Source of the DNA: Sthenelais limicola
Lineage: Eukaryota > Annelida > Polychaeta > Phyllodocida > Sigalionidae
NCBI GenBank assembly: GCA_942159475.1
Contig: OW804094.1
Coordinates: 50,588,966-50,652,965, forward strand
DNA: 64,000 nucleotides
Direction: 5' to 3'
Shown in pieces: positions 33,615 through 45,100 of this stretch; the stretch's first letter is position 1; every line of letters starts with the position of its first letter. The notes under the pieces are model-generated. The model was not told the origin of the DNA. It made no database searches and saw only the letters and a list, made by a program, of their open reading frames with translations. A program made the translations under genes and the position numbers.

Positions 33615-33800
33615 AGTTGGCATGTTCTGGGTTGGCTGCTGAGCTGGACCAATTCTCCTAAAACAAGTTGCCAGTTTGCTGAGTAGAAGGCTAATCGGGA
33701 ATATGGTTTGGTAGATTAGGAATAATATTACTAACATTCTGTGTGTTAGTATAACATGTATAAATGACACTCCATAGTATTCCCTACCCTGTACATACAT
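33615..33800 (-). repeat. Diverged dispersed repeat, copy 2
   Basis: The counterpart of 27090-27305; shared landmarks include TGCCAGTTTGCTGAG, AAGGCTAATCGGGAATATGG and TATAAATGACACTCCATAG. Confidence 0.6.
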
Positions 33801-33829
33801 GATACAGCTGACAGGCATAATAGGCCATC

Positions 33830-34435
33830 AGCTGATATGGCTAGAAAATGATTTTCGTTCCCTCTCAGGCCACAAATTTTGATTAATTGACAAGGATTTT
33901 TTAGAAATTTTCTTTAGTAGACATTTCTAGGTATAAAGAAGCGAATTCGGTGTAAGATGAAACATTTTGCTTGACATGAGATGTATCAGGCACAACTGGT
34001 AACTCCCAGTATTTTGTATTTAAAATTTTCTATTCAGCGAAAACATTATTTAACAGGTACATTATTCTCAGAATCGCTGACTTACTACACATTCAAGATA
34101 TTATAACAGAAATAACAAGAAAAGAAATAGTAATCCATATACAGAAATATGCTATATGATATAATTAAAATATCAATTTAAAACCATCGCCGACGCATCT
34201 TTCATATTCATGACAGTCAAGGTAGTGTTTCTGATACAGCAAAAAATTAAATAATGATTACAATAATGCATCCACACGAGCAGGCATTAGACATAATACA
34301 ATATATAATAATACAATATTCCTTGTTCCTTTTTTACATTAGATCGTCTCACCGAAAGACTACTGGATCATCCACTGACCAGATCTCCTCAGATCAAATA
34401 AACATACCATCACATAATTTGTTAACACTAACAGA
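33830..34435. other. AT-rich non-coding stretch
   Basis: I see no exon, repeat boundary or RNA gene here. Confidence 0.35.
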
Positions 34436-34439
34436 TAAC

Positions 34440-35661
34440 AGAGAAATCTTTATTATCTACTGTTTGTCGTATCTCTAATGGTAAAGCGTTCCAAACTAAA
34501 CGTATTTTGACAATAAGACTTTTACGTATAGATTCTTTCTTCCAGTGGTGTGCTATGAGTCATGCAGGATTCCGCATGTCATGGCCATGGTGCTGCAGGC
34601 CCTGCATGCCCTTTTCCGACCAAAAGAGATTAATACACCTCTGTAATCTTCTATAACATAGGGGAGATAATATCGATTCTCATGCAAAATAAAATTTGTT
34701 GATGTTCCCTAATACAAACACTGCATACTATTTTCAGGCAATGATTCTGTAATACCTGTAGCCGTCGAGCTTGTTGCTTCAAGGCTAAATCAATAGTAAT
34801 AATACCAATTCTCTTACATCGTTTATATGCAGAATAAACAGCAAAGGTCCCAATATTGAACCTTGGGCAACGCCTGCTATTAATGGTAAAATATCCTATA
34901 GAAATTCTCCTATTCTACCCGTTGCTCCCTGCCCACAGAGTAGGTTTCAAGCAGCGGTAAAGATAATCAACCAACACCAATCAATACAAGTTTCTTAATC
35001 AAAATACCTATATAGTATATTGAAACAGCACCTACAGCTAGAGTATCTACTCCTTCATCCTTATTTCTAAAAATAAGGTTCAGGAAAGAATACATGGCAT
35101 TGTCAATTCCCATACCCGTTCTAAATCCAAATTGCTGATTATTCAGATGATTAATATTCTGTAAATGCTCTTCTAAATTCCTCGACATTAACTTTTCTAG
35201 AATTTTGCCCAATATTGGTGATATTGATATTGCTCTGAGGTCATCTATCTTTCTTGAAACAGCTTTTTTGAATTATGGCACACAATGCAATCTTCCAAAG
35301 CATGGGAGAATACCCCACAGTTCTAATTCTATTCAATAATCATACAAATTCATCTAGATAAGCAAGCAAAGAAAATTGAACAAAAGTGCATGGTGTTTAA
35401 ATCCAACATACCGCTAGATTTTGAAACATCAATCTCATCAACTATCTTTGTAACCTCGTCCTTGGTAATCTCCTCTTCCCAAAGTACCTCAGGATAATCT
35501 ACAGTATTTGTTAGATGATCTGGAGATGAGCACAGGCTTATATCACAGAAGTAACGATTTGTATAATTTACCGCTGCAATATCGGTTAGTATTTCACCTT
35601 CATTTGTAACAACACAGTCATTATTAAGCTTCTTATCACAAGCAATACCAAAAAAACTCAA
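34440..35661 (-). pseudogene. Decayed LINE (non-LTR retrotransposon) reverse transcriptase
   Basis: Three pieces of a LINE RT appear in the right order on the minus strand. First (35661-35350) is the pre-RT/finger region with EEEITKDEVTKIVDEIDVSK. Next (35212-34967) is MGKILEKLMSRNLEEHL and NNQQFGFRTGMGIDNA. Near 34880-34830 lies the palm motif AQGSILGPLLFILHIND, and near 34505-34465 the conserved C-terminal LVWNALPLEIRQT. Frames are broken in several places and the catalytic F/Y-x-D-D block is not in a clean frame. The NALPLEIR end suggests the CR1/Jockey assemblage. It lies just downstream of the last exon of the SLC16-like gene. Confidence 0.75.
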
Positions 35662-35922
35662 AATTTTCTTTCAGAATTTCTTGTCATTTGTAGTACATAA
35701 TATATCACTAATAAGGTTAAACTTCACTTTGACTAACCTAGAGGTTACCATATATTACATTTTCCCACCATGGTTTGCTGAACCTCTTCTCTTTTAACAT
35801 ACGTTTTTACATAATGTATCAATAGAGAAAAGGATACGTTTAGGTTTAGGTATACATTTGACTTGCAGAACCTCCCTAATGCCCCTTTTATGCCTTATTA
35901 TTATGCCTTTTATGCCAATTTA

Positions 35923-36110
35923 TCAGCTGCTTCCTGTGCTTAAATGTTTCTGTTCCTCTTCTCCTTGTTCCATGCTACCAGACCTTGTTATGTGCTTCCT
36001 CCTGGAGTGCCTCACACACGGGTAAATCATACACAGGGCGGAGAGTAAGGTGACCCCGCCGCCTAGCAGCATGGAGGAGCCGTAGTACCCTGTAGCCTTG
36101 TACACCAAGC
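35923..36110 (-). CDS. SLC16-like gene, last exon
   Basis: Acceptor CTCTATTCAG before 36110. Its two-base phase joins exon 5 exactly. It encodes helix 12 (SSMLLGGGVTLLSALCMIYP) and a basic then acidic cytoplasmic tail to the stop at 35923. Confidence 0.83.
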
Positions 36111-39100
36111 CTGAATAGAGCATGAAATGAATGAGTCCACAATCTCAGTCAGTAGACATCTTGAGCAACTACAATGCCTAAGGAACACAAGCCCACTGTT
36201 GAATTTCCATAAATTTCCTAGGATATAGATCTATAAATAGACAAACCACCACAACCACTGCTCTTAACATCAGTCCCATCCCTAATGGTTCCCTGATGCT
36301 AAGGAGGACACAGGAAGAGATGACATAAGGCACATAAATTTAATGTTAGCATTGTGGTTAAGCTAGGTGTCTAATATCAGTTGAACACTAAAGCTCTTCT
36401 ACTTTTGGTTCTGTTCTGTTTCTCATTAAAATGTTATATGACTATATATATTATTATAATGTTATTGTAGTGATTGAACTATAACTCAGGTTCTTGTTCC
36501 TTATCAGCAATCATCCTTTTATTCACAAGCATATAGCTCAGGAGGCCACTACTACAGGAGTACTGAGTCCCCTGCCCACCCTAGCCAATACAGTAGCTAG
36601 TGTTAATGTCTGTAGAGCGTAGACACTACAATCATGGATTACTACTATTGGATTACGGAGTTACTCTAATTACTCGGATCTCTCGCGATATACTTATAAA
36701 TAGGGGTAGCTTTGATTGGTTAGATGTCTCAATGGGATATAGTGCTTGGCTTGTAGTTTCAGTAGGTATAAGGTAAGGCGTGGAGTACAGAATGGCTTCT
36801 TTTATTAGACTTCAATATAACACAATAATCATGTATAGCAAGTTATAGCATGGTCAGTGTTCAAGGTGGCAGGGCTTCCAGTCAGTCTATCATCATACAG
36901 CATACGGTAGTACAGCTCTTCAGGAGAAGTCTGCCTATACAGTGACTGGGGGCCCTTATATATTCTAGTTATTGCACCAGAGTTGGGATGCATTTCATCA
37001 TCCTTCCCGGGCGTACTGCAATGTTCAGTGGGCATTTCGTCAGCCACCAGGGCTGTTGAGAATGCACTGCCCCTTGCATCAGCCTCCAGGTTAATGGCGG
37101 AGTAGCTCACATGCAATGTCGCTGGGGGATTTCATCATCCAGAGACATTGCATCAGCTCTCTCCGCCCAGGGGTCAGACCCCCTCCCTACCACCTCTCAA
37201 ATGATCGAGCAGAAAATAAGTAAACAATCGACACACATATAAATACAACATACACATAGGCTTCAATATTATTAAAAATAAATTGGGACATTGACATCCT
37301 CCCCGACAAAGAAGAATGGCTGTCCCAGCCATAAACGTTATATAATCTCAGAACAACATATAATTAATAAAAACCTTTGATCACTTCGGTGCACATGCTG
37401 TGATCTAGAAGCTTGCTTCTATAAACATACAAACACTTTATATACAGGTCAACGCTCGACATGTCCCTTAACACAGATACATCAATCCTCTGGGGTGTTC
37501 ATCCAGAGATAAATAATATAAATACAAATACATTTCTAAACCTTTAATTTCTTCTTAAATTTATACAACACTGGTGCTGCCACCTGGCGGGAAACAACAC
37601 CACAAAACACCACAAAGCCTAAAAAGTCTCTTGGGAGTGGCTGGCGCTGCCACCTGGTGGAATGATCTAGAACCACTCAAGGCTAAAAAGTCCTAACCGG
37701 ATAAGTATAAATATAGAAAAATATATACTCTTTTCGGCCGAACCATGGCTGCGGGTCAAGCTGACTTGCACCAGACGGACCGTCCTCTCTCCTTCCGCCC
37801 TAGACCTTCACGGGTTCGTCGACTCGGGACGCGCGGCAGAGGCCCATCGGGATGAGCGAGATGACCACGATGAATAGCATCACGAGGCCCACGGCGAACA
37901 AGAACAGCGGGGTCCACAGGATGTATAGCTCCCGCAGATCCACGTCCATATTCCGGGTCTCCACGATGATCAACGCAGTCAGATTTCGCCCGTATATCCA
38001 GAGGGATCCCACGCCTGGCACCAACAGGCTAATACTGTTCAGTACCAGCGCTGCTACCGTCCATCCCCTATCATCGCTCTGCCCGGCCTTGGTCGCAAGG
38101 ACTCCCGAGAGAAAGAACAGCGGACCCGCTCAGTAACCGCAAGCTGACAGCAGCACAATGGATCCGAATCCCAGTCGAATCCCAGTCGGCTTCTTTTTGT
38201 TGCTAAGCTTACTAATCTCATAATTTCCTTGAACTATATGGGTGTATAATTAAAGAGTTCGCGCTCGAGCCTTAACTGGTTCTTAAATTTTTAACTATCT
38301 TAAAGAATCTGAGTCAGTTTCAGTAGAAACTTTCTTTCGTAACGCAAGATCTCTACTCGTGTTCCACCATCTTGTTTCCTGTTATGATAACAAATGTCGG
38401 CCCCACTTATTCGCACATGGTGGCCAGGGTAAATTTCTACTAGTTTTCGATATATTCTATCGCTCTTGGGTTATCATCTATTCTGGGACAAAATCGGGTT
38501 GGAGAACATAATTCTTTCGTAATCAGGTAGTTTATTGTCTTCCCTTAATCAATCTAGTCTAAGTCAATTCGTATTTCTAAAAACAATTCATTAATCACAT
38601 TTGATTAATTGTGTTTATTGCACTCGTCGACAAATGTTCTTGTTCTGCAATAAATATTCTTTACCCTGTGTAAGCAAGTTCACTCTTGTTTATGTAAGTT
38701 CACACCTGATTAAATAATTTCACACTTGAATAAATATTTTCACACTTGAATAAATATTTTCACACTTTGATTAAATAATTTCACACTTGAATAAATATTT
38801 TTCACACTTGAATAAATAATTGTTCGTCATTTTCTCCTGTTGTTATTTCTAAGAATTCTTAATCGTGTCATTGTTCTTTCTTCTAGATGTTTTCTCTAGG
38901 AATGTTCATTTCAGTTTGTTTGCTTCCTAGGTCTTTTCTCCTGTTGTTATTTCTAAGAATTCTTAATCGCGTCATTGTTCTTTCTTCTAGACTAAAATTT
39001 TCCTAAGCAAAATTGTTTCAGCCAAAGTCCTAAAATTTCTGAGAACTAACTTTGGCTAACCAACTAAGTTTTCAAACAAACACTTTCCCAAGATTTTAAA

Positions 39101-42100
39101 TTTACAAAACTTCTAACTTCCCTTTTTCTAGAATTCTAATAAAACTATTTGGGTTTGGAAAATACTTCTAATTCCCTTAATCAGCCGAGTTGGGAGCTGG
39201 TTTCCAATTGCATTTACTGTTCCACTTAGGTTCTACGTCAAGGATGGGCGCTCCTGAGGGTATATATACCTCCAGGTGCCCTGGTGGATATACCACTCTG
39301 GGGAAATCTTCTTCCTTGCATCCCAATGGAACCGGAGGGGGTCCATTGGGAGCAAATCTTGCGATCCCATTAAGCGATCTTATTCGCTCTTTCCGCACCT
39401 GCTGTTCTTTGGTCAAAATCTTATCTGTGAACATGGCCACGCCCCCCTGCAAGGCCGTCTCACAAAACAGGCAGGAGTCTCTGTGGACCTGGTGTCTCAC
39501 ATAGCATCTTTTGTGAGCCACCATTCCACAGCATGGGTATCTCGCCCCATCCTTTTCATATGTTGCCATTGGTCTTAACCCCTGTTTGACCACCGTCTTC
39601 ATATAGAACGGCTTATGGCATAGTTGGCAAGTGTACTTGTATCCGTAGTAATCGGCTAGTGCCAACCCTCTTCCCAATCTTAAAACTGTTAAAAGACTAA
39701 CATAATCGAATCTAGAATATGGTCCCTCAGATTTGTCCATGGCTCTCACTAGGTCGGTTGGGGTTAGTCGGCACACGCCTGACAAAGCTCGGATGATCAT
39801 AGGTACCGGTCCTCTGCCATTGTTTGGACCCGGCGCCCATGTTCGTCTCAGCGACCACGTGTCCGCTAGTGATACCATCAGTTGGGTCAGAAGTTCTAAA
39901 TTTCTCTTCGCTAATTGTCTAAAAATATCTGCCAAATAATGTTTGTTGATCATATACATTAAAAATAATGCCCAATTGTTTCCCTCCTGTCCCGAAGCCC
40001 AATTTCCGCATCGCTTTCTTATCACTCCCTACTGACATCGCTCCCAGGACTCTCTGATACATCTCCGGGGACAGCATGTTGGGTAGCAAACGGAACATTT
40101 CTCAGTCTCCCTCTCTCATGAGAGCTCCGACAAAGTTTAGTCTTCTCTTTACATTTGGCGTTATCGGGACTGTGGTAAAGGTGCCAAACATCCCGAATAG
40201 TTTAATTCTCGAATTAGGAGCCGGCTGCTCTCTCAGCTTCCATTCCTTTCTTTCGTAGACTTTCGCTTCCTTCTCTGTCTCGTAACCGCTGTTGGTACAG
40301 CTTTCATCCGGTCCTTCTTCGACCGCTGGTTTTCCCCAAAGGATCTGGCAAATGAAAATCGACAGGTGGATAGAGTACAGTTTGAGACTTTGTCTTTTTC
40401 TAAAGTACGGTGTTTTCCTTTAGTAAACAATACCCTTTAGTTGCGTAATAATTATCAAAATTATCAATTGGTCACAAACCCTTTATTCTGAATGTTTCTC
40501 CTACTTTGTCAGACTTTATAATTGTAAAATCCCTTGTCCCTTAATGGTGTGTTGCAAATCAATCTCCCCTTTTTCCTTTCTTCTAGTAATTCCTTTTACC
40601 TCTGGTCTCTTTCTATTTTCTCCTTCTTAATTATCCCTTAATTAGATTATTCCCTCCTGCATGCTTGAGTAGATACTCTTCTACTTAGTATTCCCTGGGG
40701 CGTTGTTTGTTTTAGCTAGTAGGTGGTGTATGTTTCCCCAACATACCAGCCCCTTCCTTAATATATTGCCCTTATCTATTCCCTAGGGGCCGAGCCCATC
40801 TTAAACTCATTAGGTCATGGCTCGGTGGTTATGAGTCGCGTGTCACTCCTTCCGCCCCTAAATCTTCCTCTAAAGCTTCGATGCAGGCTTTATCTGCAAA
40901 TCGTCTAAAGATTTCCCTCTGTTAAGCATAAGGATATAATATTCTTACTGAGTCGAGCACGCTCCCTTTAGTGATAGCTGCTCACCAAATAAATACTCTC
41001 CCTTTTATACTTTACTCTTTTCTGAAGAGTGTCCTAAAGTTTCCAGTTTTCCTTCTGTTTCATTCTTTTTAATACCTTGTTTTGTTTCTAGACGAAATTC
41101 GCTGGATCGGGTGCTGAGGGTGTGTTTTTACCGGAAAGAACCTTCTGGGCCCCCTCCCCAAAATCCTTCCCCACCAAGAAAGGCTCGGTCTCCGAGCCAT
41201 TCGCGGCTAGAGATCTAGGTAAGTCAGGGTAAATATTCCCTCTAGGGGGGGTTTGCAAAGGTGGGTTAAAAGATGGATATCGAGTTCTGTTGGGCATTAA
41301 TTCCATTGCTCTTGGCAGGACTAACCTATCGTCCTGCAAATGTATGTGCTGATTCTTTCGTGACAAACATGGTGTTAATTCGGGGCTATCTCTGAATTTT
41401 TTCATTCTGGACTGAACTACCTGAGTCAAGTTACATTTTCGCTTTAGCATAATAGCATAATATATGTCCCCTGTTTCTAGCAATGCTCTTATTCTTCTAC
41501 CCTTATATACAGGAACCACCACCGTATTGGATGTTTCTACCAGTATATCCGTCTTTCCTCTGGAGTATTTAAATTCTCCAGGGACATCAACACTTTTGAC
41601 CGTCTACATCTGTTGGATACGTGAGTGATTCTGATACGGGGTATTGAAATGAAAGTTACGTGCTGAGGGAGGTAAAAAATTTCACCGATCACGATTGATT
41701 CTGAGATGACCATGTTACTGAACCTAAGTATTACTTCTGTATTCCCGCAGTCATCACTGTTCTTACCTAGTGATGCACATTTGTTCATTAATTTATCCGG
41801 CATCCAAATGGATCCTTTTCTTACCAAGGTTACTATCTGTCTAAAACATTTTCTTCCTAATTTAATAGTAAAAATAAGTACCATAAATAACACCCAGGCT
41901 ACAAATAATTTATCTATATGAGTTAAGTTTGCCAAAATACTCTCTTCTGTTTTTAGTAAGTTATTATTCGGTGGTGTAACCGCTGGCCTAAGGGTTAGAT
42001 ATCTATCAATACTTGCTACCGTGGCTGCTCTCATTCCCGTTGCCCCTAGCACCAACAGCGCTAGCTGCCTAACCATCCAAGACAGTCTAATGACCATTAC

Positions 42101-45100
42101 CACTCTAAATATTGTCAGTATCAGATTGATTAGCTGGTACACAAAATCTGAGGACGCTGGTCTAGCATCATACCATCCCCAATGTATACCCAAAAGGTGT
42201 GGGCGTTTCATTCTTGCGATGAGCTTCAGTTCATGCGCAAAGTCATAGAGGTTAGCTGTGTAATTTTCGCCAAATTTCGCTCTTAACTTCTCTAAATGGT
42301 CAGTGATGTTTGGAATAAATACTTTAACATGGAGCTTAGATTCAAAGGATAATTTCTCGGTTGGATTGGGAATATCGAAAGCATGGAGGACTGGGAGATT
42401 TACGCTGTGAACTACCTCAATCACGGATATGTTAACACATCGCCCGCTTGCGCCTGTTATGGCGTATGGGCCTACTTTTAGGTTGCACCCACAAGGCACC
42501 TGTATTGTGCATATAGTACATGGGGGTGAATCTACATGTCTTTCTGTACAAAGTATCGAAATATTCTCCTTATTTTTTACTATCAGATACAAAGATACAA
42601 AGCTAGCATGCAGGATGGAGAGGAGAATACTTTAAAAGGGATAGCGAAAGGGCATATCATCAAGTCTTTTTGGGTACATTGCCCTAAGGTTTTTGATGAC
42701 ATCTCCGCATATTCCATAATTTATAGCTAGGTAGTCTGGTAAATCTGTAGTTAGCGAATACCCTGTGGTATTTACCCCCTCTCCCGGCAAAGGAATTTGA
42801 ACAGTCTTTACTGAGTATAGGTCATATAATGCGGGTGCTGCAGCCACTGGTATGTTTAAAGTTATAAATAATTTTGATTCTGAGTACATAAACGATTGCA
42901 ATAAGTCTCCGTAATAAACTGCCAAATCTCTAAAGACCAACTTTAAACCCTTACTCTCCAATGTTCCGGATATCCGCTGCAAAGCTAATTCAAGCTCCGC
43001 CGGAGGTATCAAGACCGCTGTGATGCACCCTGCCTGGAGAGCCTGGACACCTGCCAGAAAATAGTTTAAAGAGTCCTCGTACTGAGTAAGGAGATCTAGC
43101 TTAAGTTGGCGCTGCGACAGCGCTGCCTGAAAATATTGTAACCATAGAATATCTGACGCCTGATTGTCTACCTGGTTCAGCACCGTTTGATAGTTATTAA
43201 ATAAATCGGTGACTGCATTCTCTAATTCTCTAACTTGTTCCTCCTGATCTAAAGATTCATCTGCTAGTTGCTGTAATTTACTTGATGAAGCATTAACAAT
43301 TTCCATAAAACTATGGGTATTATCATTAATGGTGTCTGAAAGGTGATTCGAATAGTTGTAAAGTTTAAGAATAGCATCTTCCTCTTCTTTCACATCTTTT
43401 AGTCTAGCTAGTTCTAATCCCAAAGCGATGTTCCCCACTACCATTATAGGTTCTTTGCTAGTTCTTTTTTGTCTTCTGACATTGTCCTGAAGTAGGTCCC
43501 GTAGGACTTTTTCCCCTTTCTTGGCCCGAAATTTTGTTCTTACCAAAGTATCGTCCAACTGGCTTATCATTGGTTGGAGGGCACTGCACACCGCCCGACC
43601 AAAGGTTGGTAAAGTCATTGTACTATGCTTCCCCAAAATGCCCTTTCTACTTCTGTTGCTTTCTATTTCAAGGCCCCCCTTGGCCCAGTCCCACTTTTTA
43701 ACACATAAAGATGGGTGAAAACGATATCCTCTAGCCATGCTCTTTGGCTTTTCTACCACAAACGTCAATTTGACGAATTCGTCCTTTCCCAATAAAATAT
43801 TACTCGTTCTTTCCAGTACAACCCCTGCACCCTGCCGAATCAGGTAATTTGAAGGTTCGAAGGCAGAAATGGTGTATATAACCTTAAAAGAAAAATATTA
43901 AACTGTTCGTCACCTTCTCTCCCCATCAACCCCTGACAGTATAATAAAGCATATTTCAAACAATCTTCAATCAAATACAATTCAAAAATTCAAAAGTCCT
44001 TGTGTATTCCAGTAGTGTATGTCCATGATAGCTAAAATAATTCTAAGTCCAACTACTCACCATCAAGATTGAGGACAAGATCCTCATGATGTAGTCTATC
44101 ACACCCATGGCAATTTGTAGTTGGAAGTCTGGACAGGTCTATCTGGCAGGAGTCTGGATCTCGTGGTCTCTGGTCAAAGCGCCCAAAGGTGACCACTGTC
44201 CAGTTTCGCCGCTCTTTTATGTCCAGAATTTCCCTCTGTTAGCTATCTAAAATCCCTAGCTCTCCTTTCATTGGAGGCATTCCTTTCCTGAGACCCTTGG
44301 ATCCTCCCTTTTCTTTTCAAATAAGGCGATGGTCAAAAAATGTTGGCATCGCGTCCTCGGATCCTTACCCTGTAGAGCTTCTCATTCGCTCTTCTCTTTG
44401 GATCGCCAGAGCAATTCTCGTGGCGTCCTTTCCTTTTCCAATCAGCTTAGAGTGACTCGAATTTTATAGATTCTAATTTGAATATTCTTCTACTTCCCCC
44501 CTCCTCCCCCTGAAGTGGGAAAAATATTTCCCCGATGAATTCCTAGGATTTTATGAAGAGATGGCCAGTCCCTAAATATGGAGTTGTTGACTACTTGACG
44601 AGCGCACAAACATCATACCAATGCCTATGCTAGGCCATTGAGTGCAACTTGTCCGACCCAAAAATTCCTTCAGAGAGGGATCTGGATGGAAAAATGTAAT
44701 TCTCAAGATTTTTATCCTTCATTTTCTTACTTAAACGTTTCCTCTAGTATTTATTATGTCGATGTCCTAATTAGAATCTTTCTTGTACCGTTCCTACCGC
44801 GGATTTTGTAAATCTAAATATCATTATCTCAAGCAAGTGTGCATTCCTTCTCTTAATTCGTAACTTAATCATTCAATATATTGTAACCTCGCTGTAATAA
44901 ACAGCGCTTCCTACAATGTTTGTTAATCTAACTCCTAAAATATCTCTCATTCCCTAAAAATAAGTATTTCTTAATTCTAGAAAAATGGAGCTTCTGAATA
45001 AATTGTCCGAGTGACAATTGAGTAAAAATTTTCTCCCGCCCCCTTTGGTGATCAGCCGTGTTGACGTTAGTGGAGAATTCTTAATAAATCTATCTGAAAT

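Noticed and set aside
36829..37116. 95-residue frame in each LTR of the giant element
   Set aside because: Present in both LTRs because they are copies; no known LTR-encoded protein of this kind and no recognisable domain.
38880..38996. TTCTTTCTTCTAG sequences as splice acceptors of a plus-strand gene
   Set aside because: They are two copies of a 60-bp direct repeat, and no plus-strand open exon follows.
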